64,000 bases of DNA, taken from contig NQOF01000001.1 in NCBI GenBank assembly GCA_002270465.1, forward strand, positions 1,242,501-1,306,500. The letters run 5' to 3'. The position numbers and the translations under genes are program-made. How positions within the stretch are numbered: the stretch's first letter is position 1; each line of letters opens with the position of its first letter. Below the pieces are notes generated by a model, which ran no database searches, was not told the origin of the DNA, and saw only the letters and a program-made list of their open reading frames with translations. This DNA comes from Blautia hominis. Lineage in GTDB: Bacteria; Bacillota; Clostridia; Lachnospirales; Lachnospiraceae. Shown here in pieces: positions 25,790-34,226 of this stretch.

Positions 25790-26676
25790 GAACGGTCACC
25801 TCCCCTCATTCCTCTATGCATAATTCTCTGAATCAGATCAACAACCCAGCGGAACACCGCAGGCACCACTTTTGCTAAAAATAAAATAAATACCATGACC
25901 AGCAGGATACCGACAGCGGACATGATGATTCCCGCTCCGGAAATAGCCAGTGCTGCCGCCGGATTTCCCAGCATATGGATCAGTGCGTAAACCACCATGG
26001 CAATACCGCCGCCCAGCAGAGCTACCCCGCTGAACATAACTGCTGCGATAATACCGACCACACCTGCCAGCAGGCCAAAAGGTATACCGAGGATACCAAG
26101 GCCGATCCCGCCCACTACCGGAACAGCGAACAATACGAATACAATAATGATGCCCCACATGATTCCGCTTCTGTTCCTATGGGATTTCCCTGTACCGTAA
26201 CCGCTTCTGCTGTAAGGGCCGTCATATCCCTTACCACCGCCGCTTCCGTACTGTCCTGTACCGTCCTGGCTGCTGCTCCCTTCCGTGCTTGACTGGCCGC
26301 TGAATCCATTCCGGCTGCCATAACTTCTCCTGCCTTCATATGCACTGCCGTCCCGCTGTGTCTGTTCCCCGCTGCCGGTACTTTTCTCTTTCTTATCCGC
26401 ACCTGCCCGCTCCGGCATATCCCTGTCATCAAATATCCCGTCGCTGTATCCGGTCTCTGTGTATTCCCCGTACTCTTTGCGGCTTTCACCCAGGTCTGCC
26501 TTGATGATGGCAGCCACCTTGCCCGGACTCCCCAATTCCTGTATAACAGAGGATTCATTTTCCTCCCCTGCATCGTCAAAGTAATTGTTGTAGAACTCCA
26601 GTGCCTCCTCTCTCTCCTGCACCGGAATATCCCAAAGCAGCCGTTCCAGCTGCGCTAAAAATTCCTTTCGTTTCAT
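25786..26676 (-). CDS. DUF1700 membrane protein
   Basis: A 296-residue protein. The N-terminal DUF1700 block (MKRKEFLAQLERLLWDIPVQ..., EALEFYNNYFDDAGEENE) extends to about residue 70. A Gly/Ser/Arg-rich, disordered linker (about 75-155) is followed by four hydrophobic segments. The frame is open 18 codons further upstream, but the ATG at 26676 overlaps the PadR stop (ATGA) and has GAGGGAGGG in front, so coupling to PadR is likely. DUF1700 proteins are typical partners of PadR regulators and DUF4097 proteins; the molecular function is unknown. Confidence 0.85.
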   Translation of the reverse strand: MKRKEFLAQLERLLWDIPVQEREEALEFYNNYFDDAGEENESSVIQELGSPGKVAAIIKADLGESRKEYGEYTETGYSDGIFDDRDMPERAGADKKEKSTGSGEQTQRDGSAYEGRRSYGSRNGFSGQSSTEGSSSQDGTGQYGSGGGKGYDGPYSRSGYGTGKSHRNRSGIMWGIIIVFVLFAVPVVGGIGLGILGIPFGLLAGVVGIIAAVMFSGVALLGGGIAMVVYALIHMLGNPAAALAISGAGIIMSAVGILLVMVFILFLAKVVPAVFRWVVDLIQRIMHRGMRGGDRS

Positions 26677-26996
26677 TTTGGTATCCCTCCCTCGAACAAT
26701 CTGGAAATCTTTGTGGAATAGTTTTTCCACTCTGTCTTATAAAGATTCAGCTGTGCCATACCTCTCTCTGTCAGCTTATAATATCTTCGGTTCCTGCCCC
26801 CGTACTCCTGATCGTAGGTCTCCAGGCATTCATCCTTCTGAAGCCTTCTGAGTACCGGATACAGTGTGGATTCGGATACCTCCAAAACCTGCCGGACATC
26901 CTGGGTGATCTTATACCCATATGTGCCGTCTGCCTCCTTGGAGACGACCGCCAGTACAATCGCGTCCAGCAGCGCGGCGCCTGTATTAAAAACCAT
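26673..26996 (-). CDS. PadR-family transcriptional regulator
   Basis: A 107-residue winged-helix repressor: AIVLAVVSKEADGTYGYKIT, then SESTLYPVLRRLQKDECLE (recognition region) and YGGRNRRYYKLTERGMAQL wing, the PadR domain; the short form with a coiled C-terminal helix for dimerisation. It heads the DUF1700-DUF4097-PspC operon and probably autoregulates it through the palindrome at its promoter. Confidence 0.92.
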   Translation of the reverse strand: MVFNTGAALLDAIVLAVVSKEADGTYGYKITQDVRQVLEVSESTLYPVLRRLQKDECLETYDQEYGGRNRRYYKLTERGMAQLNLYKTEWKNYSTKISRLFEGGIPK

Positions 26997-27060
26997 ATTC
27001 TCACTTCCTTTTCTCCGTATGTGCCGCCTGTACTGCCGCGGCTGCCTCCCGGCATGAAAT

Positions 27061-27378
27061 ATAGAACTCCGGGATACTTAGGATTTGTATAATATTATAT
27101 TTTTTACAATACTATTTTATATTTAATACTATACGCTATATAATATAGTTTTGTCAATAGTATTATATAAAAAACATGTTTTTCTTTTCAAATGTCGGAA
27201 AAAGACGTATAATGTAGAAAAGAGCACAATGGTAACTGCGGGTCACTATCCGCAGATTCCCGTCCGGGAAGGCCTTCTCCAAAAGATGCTGCGCGAAGCG
27301 TGTTACTGTACAAAAAATACACATTAAGCATACTGTAAAGGTACCGGGCCGTTACCATTCTAAAACACGGAGGTAAGA
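27061..27378. promoter_or_regulatory. Divergent control region of the PadR operon and the DUF4230 gene
   Basis: The 27061-27180 half is extremely AT-rich and holds the PadR-operon promoter: TTGACA (27152-27157), TATAGT (27128-27133), 18-bp spacing, with an ACTATA...TATAGT palindrome (27128-27149) between them as candidate operator. On the plus strand TATAAT (27207-27212), 16 bp after TTTCAA, would drive DUF4230. Confidence 0.6.
27228..27359 (+). other. Structured 5' leader of the DUF4230 gene
   Basis: AATGGTAAC (27228-27236) and GTTACCATT (27351-27359) are perfectly complementary and close a 130-nt region. It contains a CTGCGG / CCGCAG hairpin, a CCCG / CGGG hairpin and GCGCGAAGCGTGTTAC, which resembles part of the 43-kb element. 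It lies between the TATAAT box and the start codon, so it should be in the mRNA. No known riboswitch recognised. Confidence 0.45.
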
Positions 27379-27978
27379 ATGAAAAATAAAATAGCAAAGA
27401 TGATCGGCGTAGTCTGCGTCCTGATCCTGGTCATTTTCGGCGTATTTCTGGGAAGATACTGGGAGGGACGCAAATATCAAAAGGCAGATATCTCTGTCTC
27501 CGCGATTACTGCCCGTTTAACTCAAGCCAGTGACCTGGCTACCGCCCGCCTGGAATACAGAGGATTGATCCGTTACGAGGCCGGTGAGATCCGTTTTATC
27601 ACTCAAAAAGGCTTTACCATGATCTACGATGCCCATATCAAGGCAGGCATTGATCTTTCCAAAGCCCAGGTGGACGTATCCGGCGAAACCATCACCGTGA
27701 CCCTTCCCGAGGCTGTGATCCAGGATATCAATATTGACCCGGACAGCCTGGAGTTTTACGATGAAAAAATAGCACTGTTCAATCCCCAGAACAAAGAGGA
27801 TACCGTAACTGCCCTGCAGGCTGCCAAGGAAGATGCGGAAAAAAATGCCGCTGACAGCGATCTGCTGACAACGGCAAATGAACAGGCCCAGCGCCTGATC
27901 CAGGAACTGCTGGCCCCTGTGACCCAGGACAGTGATAAAAAATACACCATTGTATTTAGTGAACCGGCTGCAAGCTAA
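27379..27978 (+). CDS. DUF4230 membrane-anchored protein
   Basis: A 199-residue protein with one N-terminal membrane helix (about residues 7-27) and a DUF4230 domain (about 38-195) containing LATARLEYRGLIRYE, a central GFTMIYDAHIKAGIDLSKAQ-like block and TITVTLPEAVIQDINIDPDS. The function is unknown; members are secreted or membrane-tethered. ACGGAGG precedes the ATG. The gene is convergent with the ABC exporter, sharing a terminator. Confidence 0.85.
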   Translation: MKNKIAKMIGVVCVLILVIFGVFLGRYWEGRKYQKADISVSAITARLTQASDLATARLEYRGLIRYEAGEIRFITQKGFTMIYDAHIKAGIDLSKAQVDVSGETITVTLPEAVIQDINIDPDSLEFYDEKIALFNPQNKEDTVTALQAAKEDAEKNAADSDLLTTANEQAQRLIQELLAPVTQDSDKKYTIVFSEPAAS

Positions 27979-28085
27979 AAAAAGTGTAACTATTCAGTAG
28001 GTCAGCGCAGTATATGCGCAGACCGTGAGAAAGTGTTCCGCGGCCAAGCAAAAATATAACAGTATATACATATCGGCAGAATAAA

Positions 28086-28130
28086 AGAAATGGGCCGGGA
28101 GAATATTACGATTTCTCCCGACCCGTTTCT
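28086..28130. terminator. Bidirectional terminator between DUF4230 and the ABC exporter
   Basis: GAAATGGGCCGGGAGAA pairs with TTTCTCCCGACCCGTTTC with two or three mismatches around a short loop, followed by TTTTATT on the plus strand and a T run on the minus strand. Confidence 0.85.
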
Positions 28131-28131
28131 T

Positions 28132-29910
28132 TTATTCCTTAACCGCAGCCGTATCCTGTCCGGACAAAAACTGGCTGTTATACAATTTGGCATAAAATCC
28201 GTTTTTCTCAAGCAGTGTCTTATGATCTCCCTGCTCCACAATGTTTCCGTTATCCATTACAAGGATCACATCCGCCTCCCGTATGGTGGACAGGCGGTGA
28301 GCCACGATAAAACTGGTCCTGCCCTGCATCATTTTTGCAAATGCCTCCTGAATATGCATCTCAGTCCTGGTATCAATGGAGGATGTGGCCTCATCCAAGA
28401 TCAGCATAGGCGGAAGGCAGAGCATAACCCTGGTGATACACAGAAGCTGCTTCTGTCCCTGGGACAGGCCGCCGCCATCCTCTGTGATCACCGTATCATA
28501 TCCCTTTGGCAGACGCTTGATAAAACTGTGTGCATGGGAAGCCCTGGCCGCCGCCTTGATTTCCTCCTCCGAGGCATCCGGTTTTCCCATGATAATGTTG
28601 TCCCGGATCGTACCTGTTCTGAGCCAGGTATCCTGGAGCACCATTCCGTAGGAACCCCGCAGGCTTTTTCTGGTAACACTGCGGATATCCCGGCTGCTGA
28701 CCCGGATACTGCCCCTGTCCACATCGTAAAAACGCATGAGCAGGTTTATGATCGTGGTTTTCCCGCAGCCTGTGGGGCCTACGATGGCCACTCTCTGCCC
28801 GGGCTGCACATGCAGATTGAAATCCTGCACCAGTTTTGTCTCCGGTGAATAGGAGAAGTATACATGCTCCAGATCCACTTTTCCGTCTGTGTGTTCCAGA
28901 GTCTTTACATCCTCCGGCTCCGGTATCTGAGGCGTTTCCTCTATGAGCGCGAAGATACGGGACGCACAGGCCAGTGCATTCTGAAGTTCTGTCACCACAC
29001 CTGATATCTCATTAAAGGGCTTGGTGTACTGGTTGGCATAACTCAGGAAACAGGAGAGCTGCCCCACTGTTATCCCGCCGCTTATGACAGACAGCGCCCC
29101 CACCAAACCAACCCCTGCATATACAAGACTGTTGACAAAACGGGTACAGGGATTTGTCAGGGAAGAGAAGAAGATTGCTTTTAGCGAACAGTCTGCCAGA
29201 TGCTTGTTGATCTGGTCAAAATGCTCCAGGGCTTCCTCCTCATAATTGAATGCCTGGACCACTTTCTGGCCTCCGATCATTTCCTCCACAAGGGCGGTCT
29301 GCTCCCCGCGGGCCTCTGACTGCTGTCTGAACATGGTAAATGTCCTCTTGGCAATAAAGTTTGCCACAAAGAGGGAGAGCGGTGTGATCAGCACCACCAC
29401 CAGCGTGATCCCCACATCTCTGGTGAGCATAAAGAGCAGGGTCCCCAGGATGGTGATCACCCCTGTAAAAAGCTGGGTGAATCCCATCAGCAGCCCGTCT
29501 GAGAACTGGTCCACATCTGCGATCACGCGGCTTACCACCTCGCCGTAGGAATGGTCATCCATGTATTTCAGCGGAAGTATCTGTATTTTCCGAAATGCCT
29601 GGTTCCGCACATCCTGAACCGTGTGGTAGGCGATCTTATTGTTGCTCACATTCATGATCCACTGGGCCAGGGCTGTAAACAGGATGACAATGCCGATCTT
29701 CTGCAGTGTATGCAGCACATAGACAAAATCAACCTTTCCCTTATCTATAATATGATCAATGGCCTCACCTGTCAGGATGGGCACATACAGAGTCAGGACC
29801 ACCGTCACTGCCGCCGCCCCAATAGACAGGATCAAAAACGGCCAATAATGCCTAACATATTTGAGTACCTTTCGGAGTGTTTCCTTCTGTGCTGATCTTT
29901 TCCTGTCCAT
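28132..29910 (-). CDS. ABC exporter subunit with canonical ATPase site
   Basis: A 592-residue half-transporter: six membrane helices (to about residue 320) and a nucleotide-binding domain with Walker A GPTGCGKTT, signature LSQGQKQ, Walker B MLILDEATSSID and switch histidine IVAHRLST. All catalytic residues are present. It pairs with the upstream gene (two bases apart), whose site is degenerate, forming a heterodimeric exporter of the multidrug/lipid type. The ATG at 29910 follows GGAGGAGG and is preferred to a form 13 codons longer. Substrate unknown. Confidence 0.9.
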   Translation of the reverse strand: MDRKRSAQKETLRKVLKYVRHYWPFLILSIGAAAVTVVLTLYVPILTGEAIDHIIDKGKVDFVYVLHTLQKIGIVILFTALAQWIMNVSNNKIAYHTVQDVRNQAFRKIQILPLKYMDDHSYGEVVSRVIADVDQFSDGLLMGFTQLFTGVITILGTLLFMLTRDVGITLVVVLITPLSLFVANFIAKRTFTMFRQQSEARGEQTALVEEMIGGQKVVQAFNYEEEALEHFDQINKHLADCSLKAIFFSSLTNPCTRFVNSLVYAGVGLVGALSVISGGITVGQLSCFLSYANQYTKPFNEISGVVTELQNALACASRIFALIEETPQIPEPEDVKTLEHTDGKVDLEHVYFSYSPETKLVQDFNLHVQPGQRVAIVGPTGCGKTTIINLLMRFYDVDRGSIRVSSRDIRSVTRKSLRGSYGMVLQDTWLRTGTIRDNIIMGKPDASEEEIKAAARASHAHSFIKRLPKGYDTVITEDGGGLSQGQKQLLCITRVMLCLPPMLILDEATSSIDTRTEMHIQEAFAKMMQGRTSFIVAHRLSTIREADVILVMDNGNIVEQGDHKTLLEKNGFYAKLYNSQFLSGQDTAAVKE

Positions 29911-29911
29911 C

Positions 29912-31648
29912 TTATGCCTCCTCCTCTCTGTGCTCAAACTGTGATCCATAAATTTCCCTGTACACGCTGCAGGTCTTCAGAAGTTCCCCATGGCTGCCCG
30001 CACCTGCCAGATGACCGTCCTCCATCACCAGGATCAAATCTGAATACATGACAGAGGATGCTCTCTGGGATACAATAAATACCGTCATCTTATCCTTCAG
30101 GTTCCCTATAGCCCGGCGCAGTCTGGCATCTGTGGCAAAGTCAAGGGCTGACGCACTGTCGTCCAGGATCAGGATCTCCGGGTTTTTCACCAAAGCTCTG
30201 GCAATGGTGAGGCGCTGTTTCTGTCCTCCGGAAAGGTTTTTTCCTCCCTGCACCACCTCCGTGTCCAGGCCGTCCTCCTTCTTCTCCACAAACTCCTTTG
30301 CCTGGGATATCTCCAGTGCACGCCACAACTCCTCATCAGACGCCCCCCGGTTTCCCCAGAGAAGATTCTCCCGTATGGTCCCTTTAAACAACGATGCCTT
30401 CTGCAGTACCATCCCTACTTTTTGGCGGAGCTCATGGATGGGATAATTTCTCACATCCACTCCGTTCACCCGGACTTCTCCTGCCGTGACATCATAAAAC
30501 CTGGGGATCAGATGCACCAGGGAAGATTTTCCGGAGCCGGTGCCTCCTATGATACCTATGGTCTGTCCCTTCCCGGCCTTAAAGTTAATATCCGTCAGGG
30601 ATTCCTCCCCTGCATTCTTATATGTAAGCCCCACATGGCAAAATTCTACGGCTGCGCAGCTCTCTTTTGTCTCTGCCGGGGATTTTTTGCCTCCGTCCTG
30701 CATACTGGACTGTATTTCCAAAACACTCTCCACACGATTTGCACAGGCCAGGGCTTTGGTGATGGTGATGATCAGGTTTGCCAGCTTGATCAGCTCCACC
30801 AGGATCTGGGACATATAATTCACCAGGGCAATGAGCTGTCCCTGTGTGATATATCCCGTATCCACCCGAATCGCTCCTGTCCACAGAAGCACTACCAAAG
30901 CGCCGTTGATGATCACGTAGGTCATAGGATTCATAAGACCTGAGATTTTCCCCACATGTTTCTGCATGGCTGTGAGGGTATCATTACTCTCTTGAAAGCG
31001 TTCTTTCTCTTCCTCTTCCTTATTGAATGCACGGATGACTCTGACTCCGGTTAGATTTTCTCTGGTGATCCCCAGTACCCGGTCTAAAGCGGCCTGGGTC
31101 TTCTTATACAGAGGGATGGTGATCAGCATGATCCCAAAGACTACCACAGAGAGCAGAGGGATCGTCACCACAAAGATAAGCGCGGCTTTCACGTCAATGG
31201 TAAATGCCATTATCATTGCGCCGAACACAATACAGGGGGAGCGCAGAAACAGACGCAGCACCATATTGACTCCGTTCTGCACCTGATTGATATCACTTGT
31301 CATTCTGGTGATCAGTGTGGAGGTTCCCATGGTATCCATTTCCGTAAAGGAAAGTCCCTGGATATGGGAAAACAATACGTGCCGCAGTTTTGTGGAAAAT
31401 CCCACCGCGGCCTTTGCCGCAAAATACTGTGCCGTCGCAGAGCAGACAAGCCCGATAATACCAAGGCTCACCATCAGCAGGCACATGATGATCACATAAT
31501 GCCTGTCCCCGTTTCCGATCCCCCGGTCAATGATCCGGGCCATGACAAGAGGCACCAGCAGTTCAAAGGATGCTTCCAGAAGCTTGAACAGCGGTGCCAG
31601 GACAGACTCTTTTTTATAGTCTTTCATATAAATCAGCAGTTTTCTCAT
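29912..31648 (-). CDS. ABC exporter subunit with degenerate ATPase site
   Basis: A 578-residue half-transporter with six N-terminal membrane helices and a nucleotide-binding domain: Walker A GGTGSGKSS and signature LSGGQKQRL are intact. The Walker B runs ILILDDSAS, with Asp in place of the catalytic Glu, and the switch histidine is Gln (IVSQRASS). This is the usual asymmetry of heterodimeric exporters such as BmrCD or TM287/288, in which one ATP site is non-hydrolytic. First gene of the pair. Confidence 0.9.
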   Translation of the reverse strand: MRKLLIYMKDYKKESVLAPLFKLLEASFELLVPLVMARIIDRGIGNGDRHYVIIMCLLMVSLGIIGLVCSATAQYFAAKAAVGFSTKLRHVLFSHIQGLSFTEMDTMGTSTLITRMTSDINQVQNGVNMVLRLFLRSPCIVFGAMIMAFTIDVKAALIFVVTIPLLSVVVFGIMLITIPLYKKTQAALDRVLGITRENLTGVRVIRAFNKEEEEKERFQESNDTLTAMQKHVGKISGLMNPMTYVIINGALVVLLWTGAIRVDTGYITQGQLIALVNYMSQILVELIKLANLIITITKALACANRVESVLEIQSSMQDGGKKSPAETKESCAAVEFCHVGLTYKNAGEESLTDINFKAGKGQTIGIIGGTGSGKSSLVHLIPRFYDVTAGEVRVNGVDVRNYPIHELRQKVGMVLQKASLFKGTIRENLLWGNRGASDEELWRALEISQAKEFVEKKEDGLDTEVVQGGKNLSGGQKQRLTIARALVKNPEILILDDSASALDFATDARLRRAIGNLKDKMTVFIVSQRASSVMYSDLILVMEDGHLAGAGSHGELLKTCSVYREIYGSQFEHREEEA

Positions 31649-31715
31649 GATGTTCTCCTACCGGTTATTATTTTTTCCTATTTATCTTATCACCTCTTTC
31701 ATGGAAAGACAAACT

Positions 31716-33422
31716 TTATCTGATATATTCCGGTACCGGCACATCTCTGAGGATCCGTACGGTAACTTTTGTCCCCCATCCCTCCCTGCTGTAAATGGAT
31801 ACGCCGCACTCCTCCCCATATGTACTTTTTACCATAGCCTTCACAAGCCGCACACCAAATCCGCCCTGATCCCCGGTATCGTCCTCCAAAAGACGGCGGC
31901 AGGTTTCTTCAGGCATCCCTTTTCCGTTGTCCCAGACTTCAAAGATCAGGTATTCCCCCTCCTGCCTGAGACTCACATGCAGCTGTCCCTCCTGTTCATT
32001 CATCCCGTACTTAATGGCATTTTCCACCAATGGCTGGATCAGCAGCTTGGGCATCTCACACTCTGACAGCTCATCCGGGATGCGGATCTCATACTGCAGT
32101 TTTTCATTCAACAAAAGTCTTTGGAAGGACAGGTAGGATGACAAGTATCTCATATCCTCCTGCACCGTGACAAATTCCTTTTTATGGTTCACGCAGTACC
32201 GCAGAATGTCAGCAAGGGTTGCCACCACATCAGCGATCTCATACTCATTTTTTAAGACCATCTTCCAGTAGATCATATCAAACGCATTATAGAGAAAATG
32301 AGGATTCAGTTTTGATTTGAGTGCCAGCATCTCCAGCTTGTAGTAATTGTTCCGCTGTCTCTGAACCGTATGAAGCAGTTCCTTGATGCGCACAAGCATG
32401 TAATTAAAACTGTCAATGATCATGCCGAATTCATCCTGCTTTTTCCGCTCCATGGTGAAATCCAGCTCACCGTTCTGGATCCGTTCCATGCCGTACAGAA
32501 GCTGTTTGACCGGCCTTAAAAAAGATTTGAAGATGGTAAACGCTATGATCCCCACTAAAAGCATGATACACACAAAGACAATGATCAGGATCGGGATGAT
32601 CTGATTCAGCTCCTGCGTGACGGCTGTGCTTTCAAGAATGCCGCACAGGTTCCAGCCAAAGCTTCCCAGGGGATAGACCACCTGGTGGTCCTCCTGGTGG
32701 TCCTCCTGCTGCTGCTTCTGCTCTTTTAAATATTTCCCGGTCAACTCCTTGTTTTCCGTAAACAGAATGCGCCCGTCTCCGTCTGTGAGCATCATCTTTT
32801 CCTGGCGGCTTTTGTTTTTTGCGGTAAAAATGGTCTCGAAATTCTCCTGCGTAAACTGGACCACCAAAAGTCCGTATACAATATCCCCGTCATGGATGTA
32901 GCTTACAGCCTCCATAAGTCCCGGCTCTCCCTCGGGATATCTCCACAGTATATTTCCCTGGGGAAACTCCCGGTATTCTTCCAAATACGTCTTGTACAGC
33001 TCTGCAGTCTCAAAGACGGCGTTTCTGTAAAAACAGTTGACAGGCTCATAATCCTTTGTGTAGACATAGACATTCTCTGCCATACTCAGATTCCGTTCCC
33101 GCAGGGCTTCCCGCACAATGCGCACCTCTGTCATGGAAAAATTATCGGTGCCCGCCAAAAGTTTGGACAGATAATTTTTTACCCACTGGTTCTCCGAAAT
33201 CCCTAAGATCAGGTCCTCCATCTGCCCGGTCTCCTGGCTGCATCTCTCAGAGACCTGGTATACGGTATTTTCAAAAAGCAGGTTGGTCTTTTCCGTCATG
33301 ATCTTTACTGTACGGTAATACAAGACACTAAAAAGGACACAGATAAAAATGCCGCCTGCCAGGAAGATCAGAATGGTCTTTATCCATAAGGTTCTGGGTC
33401 TGTTCAGCTTTAGTCTACTCAT
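31716..33422 (-). CDS. YesM/LytS-type sensor histidine kinase
   Basis: A 568-residue kinase: membrane helix about residues 12-34, extracellular sensor domain to about 280, second helix about 283-305, HAMP, then the His_kinase domain with phospho-His in LNPHFLYNAFD and a HATPase domain with LVENAIKYG and VWDNGKGMP. Such kinases sense sugars or binding proteins and phosphorylate YesN-type regulators. The likely partner regulator is at 41287-42795, at the other end of the same gene set, an unusual separation. A Gln/Asp/His-rich stretch (KEQKQQQEDHQEDHQ) interrupts the sensor domain. The start overlaps the preceding gene by 8 bp. Confidence 0.9.
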   Translation of the reverse strand: MSRLKLNRPRTLWIKTILIFLAGGIFICVLFSVLYYRTVKIMTEKTNLLFENTVYQVSERCSQETGQMEDLILGISENQWVKNYLSKLLAGTDNFSMTEVRIVREALRERNLSMAENVYVYTKDYEPVNCFYRNAVFETAELYKTYLEEYREFPQGNILWRYPEGEPGLMEAVSYIHDGDIVYGLLVVQFTQENFETIFTAKNKSRQEKMMLTDGDGRILFTENKELTGKYLKEQKQQQEDHQEDHQVVYPLGSFGWNLCGILESTAVTQELNQIIPILIIVFVCIMLLVGIIAFTIFKSFLRPVKQLLYGMERIQNGELDFTMERKKQDEFGMIIDSFNYMLVRIKELLHTVQRQRNNYYKLEMLALKSKLNPHFLYNAFDMIYWKMVLKNEYEIADVVATLADILRYCVNHKKEFVTVQEDMRYLSSYLSFQRLLLNEKLQYEIRIPDELSECEMPKLLIQPLVENAIKYGMNEQEGQLHVSLRQEGEYLIFEVWDNGKGMPEETCRRLLEDDTGDQGGFGVRLVKAMVKSTYGEECGVSIYSREGWGTKVTVRILRDVPVPEYIR

Positions 33423-34209
33423 AATCGTTTGGCACCTCTGTGTTGATCTTCCCGTCTATGTCATAATCCTCAAAGTAATCCCTGATCTCTTCCATGCCGA
33501 TCAGACACCTGCCGTTTACTATAATCGTGGGTACCCAGAGGGACTCCTGCTCTCTCCCATAGAGGATATAGAACTTTTTCAGCATTTCCCAGCTTCCGGG
33601 CTCCCCGCTTCCTACAGGGTAAAGATCAAATTTTTCATACAGTTTATCATCCAGCTCCTCATTTCTGCCATCCAGCCATTCTTTTGCCTCCTGGCAGTCA
33701 GGACATCCCTCCATAGTAAAGAACACAATACGCGGAATCTCCCGGCTTCCCATATGGGTCTCCTTTTGTATCCCCAAAAGATAACCCAGCTTTTTCCGAA
33801 ACGTTCCCTCTGCCTTGATGGAGGATAAAAGCTTTGCCTCCACTTCATCTTCCCCCAAAAGCATGGTACTGCCTACAAATACTGCCGGGTAAGTCATCTG
33901 TGCCGGTTCACTGGATGTCTGCATGGCTTTCGTCAGATCATTTCTGTAAAAGGAATAAAGTACATTATAAATTTTCAGTTCCGCCCGGTCCCTCACTCCC
34001 GCTTCCTCCAGCATGGATTCCATCTTGATCCTGTACTGCCGTTCCCCGGTACATGCGTTGCAGGGATGATCTGTCACAGAACATCCCCCGCACTGGTCAT
34101 AAATATAGCATGATACAGGAACCGGTACCCTGTTTATCTTCCATACAGCACCTATCCCTCCTGCAAGAAACAGGAAAAGGACAGCTCCGAAAATCATTTT
34201 TCTCTTCAA
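33415..34209 (-). CDS. Membrane-anchored protein with two thioredoxin-like domains
   Basis: A 264-residue protein with one N-terminal helix (about residues 5-24) and two thioredoxin-like halves. The first has C-x2-C at Cys40-Cys43 (DQCGGC), extra cysteines at 34, 50 and 53, and a cis-proline-like MTYPAVFVG. The second has EGCPDC at Cys169-Cys172 and LWVPTIIVNG. The start is TTG at 34209 with GGGAGG eight bases upstream; the next ATG (34197) lacks spacing. I do not recognise a named family. It sits between the GH172 enzyme and the histidine kinase, overlapping the latter, so it is probably part of the sugar-sensing unit, perhaps keeping an extracytoplasmic disulfide in the right state. Confidence 0.7.
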   Translation of the reverse strand: MKRKMIFGAVLFLFLAGGIGAVWKINRVPVPVSCYIYDQCGGCSVTDHPCNACTGERQYRIKMESMLEEAGVRDRAELKIYNVLYSFYRNDLTKAMQTSSEPAQMTYPAVFVGSTMLLGEDEVEAKLLSSIKAEGTFRKKLGYLLGIQKETHMGSREIPRIVFFTMEGCPDCQEAKEWLDGRNEELDDKLYEKFDLYPVGSGEPGSWEMLKKFYILYGREQESLWVPTIIVNGRCLIGMEEIRDYFEDYDIDGKINTEVPNDYE

Positions 34210-34226
34210 TACCGGTTCCTCCCATC

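Noticed and set aside
27188-27397. 69-codon minus-strand frame upstream of DUF4230
   Set aside because: It covers the DUF4230 leader and start on the opposite strand, without ribosome binding site or domain.
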